DNA from: Scleromitrula shiraiana
Taxonomy: Eukaryota > Ascomycota > Leotiomycetes > Helotiales > Sclerotiniaceae
Direction of reading: 5' to 3'
Length of the DNA stretch: 64,000 bases
Assembly: GCA_028455995.1 (NCBI GenBank)
Contig: JABELC010000002.1
Coordinates: forward strand, 3,906,001-3,970,000
The notes below the pieces were generated by a model that was not told the origin of the DNA, made no database searches, and saw only the letters and a program-made list of their open reading frames with translations. Below, in pieces: positions 12,571 through 23,835 of the stretch. A program made the translations under genes and the position numbers. Numbering within the stretch: the first letter of the stretch is position 1; each line of letters begins with the position of its first letter.

Positions 12571-13534
12571 TTATAACATTCTAATGCTCGCCACCATAGT
12601 TCGTATTGTGTCACCGAGCTCCCTGACTGTTTCCGCGTCTCTGGGTAGCGTGTGTCCTTTGGCATGATCGAACAAATAGGCAGTATCCATATCGCATACG
12701 TTATACAGAGCAATAGAGCCCGCCAAGTAAGGATCCAGAGAACCAACTGGTATTACAATCAGCGATCATTGAATCTATAGAAAAGAAATCTTGGAAAACT
12801 TACTTATATGACACGTAGGAATGGTGATTGTCAAATCGGTCTCATCAGCTAGAACGAGACCATCTAATTCCGGCGTCATTGGTGGCCAGCCGGCAAAGAA
12901 AACAGCACATTTAAAGCTTGGAATTCTGCCTTCAATCTCGAATCTTTTTTGCTCGTGTAACAGAAGCGTGGCAGCAACAGTAGCTCCCTCAGAATATCCA
13001 ATGATACCATCAAAAGGACCATCAGTTGCCATAATGTCGTACAGATATTCCATGGCCTCTTGGGCACTTTGATCCGAGTAACTGCCATCGGCATTTGGGA
13101 CAGGAACAGCTCCAATATCACCTCTCATCAATTCTCGCATCTGATCCTCTGCAGTTGCACCTTTGGGGAAATTTCGGATGCGGTCGAGAACGTCACTGCC
13201 ACCCTCTTCACTTGTTCCTGGCTTGATGAATCGATAATGTGGGCCATTTCCAAAGTAATCCTCAAAGCCCTCTGGAGGGTATGCATTTACTGGGCCATGG
13301 ACAAAGAACAATTCGGCGGTATCATCGGATTGAAGTTCTTTAACGAGTGGTGCTTGGAAAGGTAAGCAAGATCCATTTACATATGGGAGTATACTACATA
13401 CCAAGTTGGACTCGGAATTTCTATTTATCATCAGCAAAATTCAATGGAACAAGTCATTGATATAATGAGATGTTGGGGTAAGATGTACTCACATCTGCGC
13501 TTCCGTATGCACCACAAAGACATAAAAACCTCAT
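12571..13534 (-). CDS. FSH1/LovG-like alpha/beta serine hydrolase, probable polyketide-releasing enzyme
   Basis: Four exons (13534-13493, 13420-13402, 13352-12804, 12746-12571) sum to 786 nt, 261 aa, the usual size of the FSH1 family. The start MRFLCLCGAYGSAD is the classic family N-terminus. The oxyanion/early region HGPV is at residues 39-42. The nucleophile elbow GYSEG places Ser at about 141, and the catalytic His is about 235 in AKGHTLPRD. Asp 208 or 224 may complete the triad. Exon 2 is only 19 nt. In known lovastatin-type pathways a hydrolase of this family (LovG) releases the product from a highly reducing PKS that lacks a thioesterase. The PKS here has no release domain and is divergently transcribed 1.8 kb away, so that role is likely though inferred. 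Confidence 0.93.
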
Positions 13535-15352
13535 GCTTAAGAATAGGTATGAATAGGCTTCTTGGGTTTTTGAGATTTTTAATCAAAAGCTTAAGGTATA
13601 TTAGAGGTAAAAGCCAAAGTGAAAAGCAAATAAACAATTCTGAGTTTGAATCAAACGGTGATATGGGGAGCCTCTATAAACCTTTCCAGGCGTTTGAGCA
13701 AGAACAAGGACCCGACTTTCTCATGTATGGAGATCTCGACCGTTTTGACACACGGATAAGACAAATATGCCCTCACATTAGATCTGCTATTTTTCGTCGA
13801 GTTTAGGATTTCTGGTAGGGATATACTACGGACATCTGGTCTTGGAAAATCTTATATCTCTAGTTCTAGAGAGCTCAAGTAACATGGATCACCATGGCTG
13901 CAAACATATCGTATCAGATTGTTAATCTAGACACCTGAAGGAAATTATGAGTGCTCCAAATGAAATATGCCAAAGAGTAACAGGACTTCCTTCTTCCCAA
14001 GCTGCTATTGAGGTAAAGACTGCAGGCCATTATCATGACCCCAAAGCTTGGATTTGAATGCTACAGTGTTCATCTAACGTAGGTTCAACATCAACCCAGG
14101 ACTAATATAATCCATGGATGAATTAACGTTCCCTATACTAGGCTCACAATGCCAAGGAAAACTTGTAAACAGACTTTACCTGGCATGTACTACTATAATC
14201 TGCATATAATCTTAATATAATCTAATATTAGTATACTTAATTCTGGCAAGGTTGATATAAAACAACTTGTTAAAAAAAAGAAACTTGAAAAAAAAAAAAA
14301 GAAAAAAAATACTATGATAGTAGTAATACTAGTACTGAAGCCTGTAGAGGTTGTAAAATCACGATATTTGGCTGTCGTGAAATGCGCTCACAACAATACG
14401 GCGACCCCGCCACCTTTCACAAGCCACACATACCTTCTAATAGTCGTCTAACCAAACTTTATCCTAATGTTTCGAATCAGAGTTCAATGCACAATCGATT
14501 CCACTAATGACAAAAAGAAATCATGAGGGATTTCTTTGCCAGAAACATTAGTAAAAGGAGGAGCTTCTCACGTTTCTACGTAGGAAACTCAATCTTACCA
14601 AGGTGTGCCATCGACTGGGTGTTGTTTCTCGGCAACGGAGTATTTGATTCTCAATCAGCTCGATTACCCGTTCCTCTACATCCTTTCCACACATCTAGGT
14701 CCATGGGTTTCATTCTTCCCACTCGGTTGCATAAATGCAGCCGGGGAATCCGGTAGCTCTCAGTCTAAGGCTTCCTATGCACTTGGAACTTCATTTTCAC
14801 TGACATGTGTTCTTCAATGATGAGAACACAGCTACAATGGCGACAAGATAGGGTATATGGTGTTTATCTAATATTCGACAATAGTATTCATTATTCATGA
14901 AGTAGTAGATATTTAACAAAAAAAAAAGACATGATATGGTATCCTACTATCCCAAGTGGGACAGCCTGTTCCCTATGCTTTTGTTTGATAATGCAGATCC
15001 CTCATTCTCAATTGACTAACAAAATTTAACAAAATTTAACAAAATGAAGGACCAAGATTTTATTGACACGGTTTGTGCATTGTTATCTGCTTTGAACATT
15101 AGATGACAGCCGTGCGGGATGTCTCCATTTTAACTTTATCCGACTCCTACTAAAGACCTTCTCAAAGCTCGGTTGCTTTTGGTCTTAGGAAACTTCTGAA
15201 ACCCATTATGGTTTAGCTGAATACTAATCCGAACTAGCTCTAATGATGTTAATATGAACTATTACAGTTCATATAGTTGATGGAATTTGGTCAAAATTCA
15301 TGTTCTCGATGTTGTTGCCGTACATCACGATTACAGTGACACCGAACCAGAA
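13535..15352. other. Divergent promoter region between hydrolase and PKS genes
   Basis: About 1.8 kb separates the two divergent starts and probably carries shared control elements. A-rich runs lie near 14272-14312 and 14919-14928. Overlapping frames at 14523-14820 have no recognisable motif. I cannot name a binding site. Confidence 0.55.
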
Positions 15353-18300
15353 ATGGCGCCTCCTGCAACCACCTGGATTTCGCCCCAGGAGGGCACAAAT
15401 GGTGCTGTTGCGGAAACAGTGATGGAACAGAATGTTAACTCTCCCCCAGGTGCACTGGGTGAAAGTCCAGAAGTCAAAATGTATAAAGATATTTACTCGC
15501 AAGCTTTCAAAGATGGTTACATTTCAGGGTATAGCCAGCCTCAAACTGCAAAACAAATACCTATCGCAATTGTCGGTATGTCATGTCGCCTGCCAGGAAA
15601 TGTGTCCACTCCAGACGAATTCTGGGAGCTTTGTTCCAGGGCGCGAACTGGATGGTCAGAAATACCAAAAGAAAGATTTGATGCTGCAAGCTTTTATCAT
15701 CCTAATCCTGGGAAGGGTGGTTGTTTCAACGCAAAAGGAGGCAATTTCTTGAAAGAAGATGTGGGATTGTTTGATGCTCCTTTTTTCAGTCTAACTGCTC
15801 AAGAAGCTACTTCGATGGATCCCCAGCAACGAATCTTACTTGAATGCACGTTCGAGGCGCTCGAAAGCGCAGGAATCCCAAAACATGAAATTGTTGAAAA
15901 AAATGTCGGTGTTTTCATTGGAGGTTCATTTTCAGAATATGAATCTCAATCTTTTGTCGATACCGATCGAATCCCAATGTACCAGTCGACGGGTATGTGG
16001 TTTTCTACAACTAAAATTGTATCTACTAACTATACCAGGGTGTGCATTTGCCATGCAGTCAAATCGAATATCACATTTCTTTGACTTGCGTGGTCCTAGT
16101 TTCACAATGGATACTGCATGTTCATCGAGTTTGGTGGCATTACATCAAGCATGTCAGAGTTTACGGAATGGAGAATGTAAATCGGCCATTGTCGGTGGAT
16201 GCCATTTGAATATGCTGCCCGAATTTTGGATTTCCATGGCAAAATCAAGGTGAGAATCAGCTGCAGCAATGTCAATATAAGCTAACAGTCATAGATTATT
16301 CTCTGATGAAGGAAGATCTTTCTCCTTTGATAACCGAGGCACTGGTTACGGTCGTGGTGAGGGTTGTGGAATGATTATTTTGAAGCCTCTAGAAGATGCG
16401 ATTAAGGATAATGATAATATTAGAGCTGTAATAAGGGGCAGTGGCATCAACCAGGATGGTAAAACTCCTGGTATAACTATGCCAAACGGCTCCGCGCAGG
16501 GTGAATCTATCCTTTACCATCTTTGAATTTTGCCGTCTAACGTTTCTCAGAATCACTAATGGAATGGGTCTATAAAAGTGCTGGTATTGACCCGAAAGAG
16601 ACCGGTTATATAGAGGCTCATGGAACAGGTACTAAGGTTGGAGATCCAATTGAAGCAGCTGCTTTGCATAAAGTCTTTGGTGAAGGTAGGTCGGTCAGAA
16701 ATCCCCTTTTTGTTGGGTCCGTGAAATCGAATATCGGTCATCTTGAAGCTGCCTCCGGTAAGTGCTTATATTATGCTATGACTTCAGCAATCATCTAATA
16801 CAGTTAAACAGGCATAATATCGGTGATCAAAACAGCAATGATGCTTGAGCGCGGCTTTATCCTTCCTAATTATGATTTTAAGACACCGAATGAAAAGATA
16901 CCATTTTCAAAATGGAACTTGAAGGTATGCTGTTCGCCCAGAGGCGATACTACAGATACACTCTAATGCAATAAAGGTTCCAATCAGTCAACGTCCTTGG
17001 CCTAGACCAAAACGCTTCGCGAGTGTCAATAATTTTGGGTTCGGAGGAACGAATGCACACGTTGTACTAGAGCGAGCTCCATTCTTAAACAAACCCGAAG
17101 CCCCTGTTGATGAATCAGCACTTCACACGAGAAAGCTTATCGTGCTCTCTGCAAATGATAAGAGTGCACTGGAAGCACTGATGAAAAATATAGGAATTTA
17201 TCTAGAGCGGAGGCCAGAGATATTCCAAAACGATTTAATGAATAATGTTGCATATACCCTAGGACAACGGAGATCTCTGTAAGTTGCACGGGATATTTTG
17301 TTTTTGTTCCTATTTTGTTCAGCCTCTGAATGTTTTTTTGGGAAGACGTACCTTGAGAAATATTGCAACGCGAAGCTAATTTTGTTTTGTCTAGACTGCA
17401 ATGGAGAGTCGCCATCTCTGCTACGTCCTCATTTGATTTAATACAAGCATTAATTGGCGGAAAATTAAGTCCCACCAGGGAGATCGAGTCACCAAGAATT
17501 GGTTTTATCTTTACCGGTCAAGGCGCCCAATGGAACGCGATGGGTCGTGAACTTTATGGACACTATCCTGTCTTCGCTGACTCCTTGAACTCCTGCGACA
17601 AATGTCTAAAAGAATTTGGGGCACCATTCTCCCTTCTGGGTAAGGACTTCAGATTTTATAATTATAGTAATACTAACTACGTCATAGAGGAGCTAAATAA
17701 GGATGCGGAATTTTCCTTGATCAATGAAGCTCATATCAGCCAGCCTGCCTGTACGGCAATTCAATTGGCTCTGACTGACTTGTTAAGAAGTTGGCACATC
17801 AAACCTACAGCCGTTGCAGGTCACTCAAGTGGTGAGATAGGGGCAGCATATGCCGCAGGTATTCTAAATTTAGAAGCATGTATGGCAATTGCATACTACA
17901 GAGGTCTTGCGACGGTAGGACTCAAGCATAAGTTTCCGGATCTCAGAGGATCGATGATGGCTGTGGGTTGCAGCAAGGAAGAGATGGAGCCACTTATTGA
18001 TAACCTTAAGACCAAGGCTGTTCGCATAGCGTGTTACAACAGCCCCACAAGTTTGACCATTTCCGGCGACGAGCCTGCCATTGATGAGCTACAAGCATTG
18101 ATGGAGGAGAAACAAATGTTCAATAGAAAGCTGCAAGTTGATGTAGCATATCACTCTCATCATATGAGTCTTGTTGCAAAAGATTATCGGAAATGTCTTC
18201 AATCACTAGCTTCGCCAAAATCTACGGACGTACAGTTCCATTCCTCACTACTCGGTCACCGAACCGAAGGAGACAGACTTGAAGCCCAATATTGGGTCGA

Positions 18301-21300
18301 TAACCTCACACAATCAGTACGATTTTCCGAGGCGGTAACCAGCATGTGTGCGCCAAATGGCGACCACAAGACTGGTGTAAATATGATCATCGAGATAGGA
18401 CCGCATTCGGCGCTTGCTGGACCTATTAAACAGATTCTCAAATCATGTGGAAAAGATGCAATGAAGATACCATATATGTCTGCTTTGGTGAGAAAGAAGG
18501 ATGCTGTGGAAACAGCCATAGATTTGGCGGCGGCATTATTCACCAAAGGAGCAACCCTCGATATCGGTGCCGTTAATGTAACCTCTCCTCAGAAAGCACC
18601 CACTTTGTTGAGCGATATGCCTCGATATCCATGGAACCATAATACAAAGTACTGGCATGAACCTCGTCTAATGCAAAAACACAAAAATAGAGTAACGCGA
18701 CGTCATGACATTCTCGGAACGTTGGCTAATTACTCAAATGATCTGGAACCAACTTGGAGAAATATCCTACGTATAGAAGATCTTCCTTGGCTACGACACC
18801 ATCAAATTCAGTCCTTAACGCTTTTTCCAATGTCTGCATTTGTAGGCTTGGCAGTGGAGGCTGCATCTCAAAAAGCATCTTGGAGTGGTCTACAATATGA
18901 TAATTTCGAGCTCCGCGATGTTTTTGTGGCTACTCCACTCATGCTCACGGATGAAGATATTGAGATTACTCTCCAACTTCGAGCTTACACTGAAAGTAAC
19001 AACTGCGATGAGTTCAGAATTCATTCTTGGACAGCCAATAAAGGATGGACAGAGCACTGCAAAGGTTTGGTCTCTACCAAGGGCAAACATTCTAGTCATG
19101 AAAATGGCTCTGAGCAACTCAAATCCAAGATCAGCATGATCACTAATGAGGCAACGACAGTTGTGAATAAGACAAACATGTACGAGTCACTTTCAAAAAT
19201 AGGGGTCGACTACGGTACTAGCTTTCAAGGCATGATCGATTGTTATTCTTGCATGAATTCATCAATGGCTCAAGTCATAGTGCCAGATACGAAACAAGAG
19301 ATGCCGAAGGAGCACCAAGAAGATATGATAGTACATCCAGCATTCCTTGAACAGATAGTTGAGATGTACTGGCCAATCCTTGATGCTGGGCAAAGTTCGC
19401 TTGACACGGTTTATCTCCCTTCATCAATTGGTCAGATGACAATCTCTCGTGATATCGAAAAGTTCAGTAACGCTCCAGGATCATCGCTCCAAACATTTTG
19501 CAGTGGAACCTTCCCCACAACCCACCCTAAACCTACAAAAGTATCGATGTTTGCGATTGATGGTGCTCACTCAGCAGAACCAATTATCGTCATAAACGAC
19601 TTGACAGTCTCACCGATAGTAGAAATGGAAACCAATCCGGACAGTGAAACGCATAGAGAGCTTTGCTTCAAGTTGGATCTGGAACCAATATTTGATACAT
19701 CAGAAGACTCGCAAGTCAACGGTTATGTAGAGAAATCAAATGGACACACCAATGGCGTAGTGGACGAAATCTCTTCAGAATCAAGCAGCAGCAATTTCTA
19801 CCCAGGTATTGTCATAGTACATGGTGATTCGGATGCTCAAAAGCTATTGGTAACTAAATTGGCGACTTCTGTGGAGCAACTAACTGGGGAGAAACCAGAG
19901 ACTCAACTTCTAGCCCACGCCAATACATCTGACAAGATTGCTATATTTATTGGAGAGCTTGACAAATCTCTTCTATCTACTCTTACATCTGTTGAGTTTG
20001 TTGCGTTACAAAAAGCATTGTTGGGTGCTAGGGGAGTTTTGTGGGCCGTTCGAGGAGCGTATCTCAACTCGTCAAATCCTGATGCAAATATGGTGACAGG
20101 TTTGAGTCGAAGTATACGTTCCGAGACCCTACTTAAGTTCGCTACCTTGGATTTAGATTCGGAAAATATTCTCTCGGAAGAGGCCACCGTTAATTCAATT
20201 ACTGAGATTCTCAAAAATATCTTTGGGGCGCAAGCTGATTCGAATTGCGAACTGGAGATTATTGAAAGAAAGGGTAAATTCTTCACACCACGTATTATCA
20301 ACGACTCAGAGATGAACGAATATGTTCACAAGCAAACAAATCCCTCGGCGCTTGAGCCAGCTTTATTTGTCCAAGAGGGTCGCCCATTAAAAATGGCAAT
20401 TGGAACTCCAGGTGCCCTTGATACTATTCACTACATTGACTCATCGTTTGAGAAAGCCTTACTCGACGATGAAATAGAAATACAAGTGAAAGCCATCGGT
20501 GTTAATTCGATAGATGTTGAGCACGCTCTCGGCCAAATCGAGACCGGTGGGTTTGGTTGTGAATGCAGCGGTATTGTCATGAAAATCGGCAGTAATGTCA
20601 CCAATCTTGAAATAGGCGATCGCATTGCGGGTATCTCTATCTTTGGGGGCGTTTACTCTACTTTCGTACGAATGAATTCGAGATCTACAATCAAATTAAA
20701 TGATGAGACATCTTTTGAAGCCGGCGCATCGATCCCTATGTCGTATTGCACTGCATCTTACGGGTTGTCTGATGTAGGAAGACTTCTTTCGGAGGATGTG
20801 GTATTGATTCATGGTGGTGCGACCGCATTTGGTCAAGCTGCTATTAATCTTGCTCAATCAATGGGTGCTCAAATCTTTGTTACTGTTGGCAGCCCTGAAC
20901 AGAAACAACTTCTCAAAACAACATATGGACTTCCAGATAGCCAGATTATCATGGGCGACAGTCGCTCTTTCGAGTCAAATTCCCTTAAACAAACACATAA
21001 AGGCCGCTTCGACATCATTATGAATTGTATTCCAACGAACATGGATATATTGCGCGAAATATCTGGATGGCTATGCAATTTTGGACGATTCGTTGACTTA
21101 GCGAAGCAGGATAACTTTGCAAAATTCGCGAGTGGGAGCAATCAGACCTTCACTTCAGTTGATTTGATATCTATAGGTATTGAACGACCAAAGATATTAA
21201 ATAGACTTCTTTCCCATATTGCTGGTCTATCCAGAAATAAAAAAATTCAACCAATCAGCCACTCCGTCTTTGGGATTTCCGAAGTGGATAGCGCCTTCAA

Positions 21301-22610
21301 AAAATTACAGTCCAGTGCTTTTGACGGCAAATTGATCATTTCACCAAGATCTGGTGATTTAGTTAAGGTTAGTAGGTCATGATATTTGCTAGAAACTATG
21401 AAGCTAACAATACTACAGGCAACACCAGCAGATAAACAAAGCAAAATGCTTCGTTCAGATGCATCGTATATTCTAATCGGAGGTACTGGTGGTCTTGGTC
21501 GAAGTATGGCAAGATGGATGCTTAGAAAAGGTGCAAAGCATATTATACTTGTTTCAAGAAGTGGATCTGTGACTGGTAAAGTCAAAGAGCTTGTCGATGA
21601 ACTCGCCATGGTTGGTGCAAATGTGGTTGTACGACAATGCGATGTTGCGGATAAAGATTCGGTGGATCATCTCCTCGCTAATGAACTCACTGATATGCCA
21701 GAAGTGAGGGGTGTTATCCATGGAGCCATGGTTCTTCGCGTAAGTAGCTCTCCTCGTAGTCATTGGACGTAACTAACCTGAGCAGGACGTCTTATTTGAA
21801 AAAATGACATATGAAGACTATACCACAGTCATCGAATCGAAAGTAAAAGGTGCCTGGAACTTTCACAATGCATTGAAATCACAATCTTTGGATTTCTTCG
21901 TCGCTATTTCCTCTGCTGCTGGTGCTGTTGGAAACAGAGGTCAAGCCGCGTACTCTGCAGCCAACACATTCCTAAACGCATTCGTACAACATCGTCTATC
22001 TCTCGGTCTTCCCGCATCCTCACTGGACTTGACCGCAGTTTCCGACGCTGGATATTTAGCAGAAAATCTGGAAGCTGCTGCAGAAGTTAGTAAAAATCTA
22101 GGAAGTGACACAATATGCGAGGCAGAAGTATTAGCACTTCTCGGAGCTGCTATTACTGGCAGATTATCATCATGCAATAATCATATAATTACCGGTATGA
22201 GACTCACCACACCACCACCATTCTGGCTCAATGATGCCAAGTTCAAACACCTGCGACTTGCATACGAAGCTGCTGTTTCTGGAAACTCGTCTTCTGGCGC
22301 CACTACAAACACAAATATATCATTCAACGCACTTTTCAAATCCTCCCAATCTCTAGACGAAGCACAAGATGCTGTTTGCAAAGGTCTTCTATACAAACTG
22401 CCATCCGTTTTGATGATAGAAGCCGAGGATATGGATGTTACGAGATCATTGTCGAATTATGCGTTAGATTCGTTGGTGGCGATTGAAGTGAGAAATTTCA
22501 TTGCTAGGGAATTTGAGGCGAATTTGCAGGTATTGGAGTTGCTTTCTAGTGGGAGTATTGAGAGTTTGGCGAGGGCGATTTGTAAGAAGAGTAAGTTGGT
22601 GAGTTTTTAG
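15353..22610 (+). CDS. Highly reducing type I polyketide synthase (KS-AT-DH-ER-KR-ACP)
   Basis: Nine exons: 15353-15992, 16039-16249, 16295-16500, 16551-16757, 16812-16924, 16977-17278, 17395-21367, 21419-21739, 21786-22610. They sum to 6798 nt, 2265 aa, normal for a highly reducing PKS without methyltransferase. KS (about 50-480) has Cys 241 in DTACSS, His 376 in EAHGTGT and His 416 in KSNIGH. AT (about 595-900) has GQGAQ and Ser 704 in GHSSGE. DH is about 995-1290, followed by a pseudo-KR linker. ER (about 1555-1870) and KR (about 1885-2085; GGTGGLG 1905-1911, Tyr 2047) follow. ACP ends the protein (Ser 2220 in ALDSL). There is no C-methyltransferase, thioesterase or reductase. DH and ER motifs deviate from consensus (see findings). 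The first in-frame ATG is 15353; the frame is open upstream to 15287, but only from a TTG. Product unknown. Confidence 0.96.
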
Positions 22611-23134
22611 GTGTTTGGTCGTAGTGGGAAGGTTGGTACCTGCTGGACAGGGTTTTATATAATTTTAGAATTTAATGAATCTTCACAACCAAGCTGTGTG
22701 AATCAGTTAGCTTTGATTTATCACCGTGTTGAGAGTTTTACGAGTCTTCCTGATGTTATCCCGCTGGGCAGAGCTTGTCTTTGTTTTTATACTCGCTTTT
22801 ATGACTCGAAGTCGGCTCATGATTTCAGTTCGAGTCACATACTCCATAGAATGGCTGTTCTACCACATTACAATGGACTTAAATAGCTCTCTTTCTCTGC
22901 TTCCGCACACGCTCGCTTTCAAACATCACAACCACACAACCTCAAAATCAATTCAAACACTACAATCGGTATCGAATCTTTGTTTCATCACCATCATCAC
23001 TGTCGTCGAGTCAAACAATCAGAGACCTTACCTCCTACAAACACCTCTTTCCCTCGTTTTAATTGAGATTTGGAATCATTCTCAGAACAGAATCAGGCAA
23101 ATTTCCTCTTTTCAAATTAGCAGTTCAATCAAAT
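22611..23134. other. Intergenic between PKS and the Pro/Cys-rich gene
   Basis: PKS 3' flank and promoter of the next gene. No motif-bearing frame. Confidence 0.6.
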
Positions 23135-23835
23135 ATGGAGCTCTCTAAGATTCTTAATCATTCGAATTCTTCTCCGAATTCTCCTCCAAATCCTCCTCCA
23201 AATCCTCCTCCAAATCCTCCTCCAAATCCTCCTTCAAATCGTCCTCCAAATCGTCCTCCAAATCCTCCTCCAAATCCTCCTTCAAATCGTCCTCTAAACT
23301 TTCATTCGAAAGATGTCTTATATTTTTCAGGAAATCAAGGATGCTGCAAGAAAGCAGGCCTGAGATGTGGGACACATGAGTCTCCTCTCCCGTATGCCTC
23401 AAGATCCATATTGATATTGTTATGTATTTTACATGGGTTAAACCCTTGCTAACGCCTTAATTCAGTGTCGGAAACCCCGAGGATGAATCCGTATCACGCT
23501 GTTGCAAGTTTGGCTGCAATCCTAAAAAGTTCTTTCAATGCCATGGTAACGAAGAGCACAAGTTCCCAGATAGCTGCTTCATATGCAACTACAATGACAA
23601 ACGGTGTGATGCAGAAATTTGTAAATGTGGACATAAACATTGTTTTCATTGTCCTCAGTGTGGAGGTATTAGTCCTGCAGAATGTACTCAGTATCCGTCT
23701 GGCATCTTTCAAGATGAGAAACTTACGGCGTTTTCTGAAAATCCATGGATCGCTTATTGGGTCAAGCATAATACGGCGGAAAATCCATTGACGGTGACTG
23801 AGGCAAAAGTCGCCTATTTGTCACACAAAAAGTAG
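23135..23835 (+). CDS. Proline-repeat, Cys/His-rich protein of unknown function
   Basis: Two exons (23135-23391, 23466-23835) with donor CC|GTATGC and acceptor TTCAG sum to 627 nt, 208 aa. Residues about 12-53 are a tandem Asn/Ser-Pro repeat (NPPPNPPP, NRPPNRPP) encoded by a 12-base unit. The remainder holds about 20 cysteines and several histidines, with pairs such as GCCKK, RCCKFGC, CFIC, CKCGHKHC and CPQCGG. That looks like a zinc-binding or disulfide-rich module. No signal peptide or membrane segment is evident, which favours metal binding inside the cell. The frame runs cleanly through the intron into the second Cys block, the best sign that it is real. It lies 0.5 kb after the PKS on the same strand; membership in the cluster is not shown. 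I do not recognise the family. Confidence 0.75.
23161..23300. repeat. 12-bp in-frame tandem repeat (AATCCTCCTCCA)
   Basis: About eleven units of AATCCTCCTCCA with variants (TCA or CGT substitutions) lie inside the first exon of the Pro/Cys-rich gene and encode Asn-Pro-Pro-Pro. The unit is a multiple of three, so copy-number change would keep the frame. Confidence 0.9.

Noticed and set aside
14523..14820. Two overlapping plus-strand frames upstream of the PKS
   Set aside because: No family motif in either frame and they overlap each other; probably promoter DNA or an unreadable relic.
15287..15352. Upstream extension of the PKS start
   Set aside because: The frame is open, but the codon at 15287 is TTG and no ATG lies in this stretch; the first in-frame ATG is 15353.
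23154..23402. Acidic Leu-Glu-Glu-Asp repeat frame on the minus strand
   Set aside because: It is the antisense reading of the 12-bp Asn-Pro repeat; the plus-strand frame continues through a good intron into a Cys-rich region.
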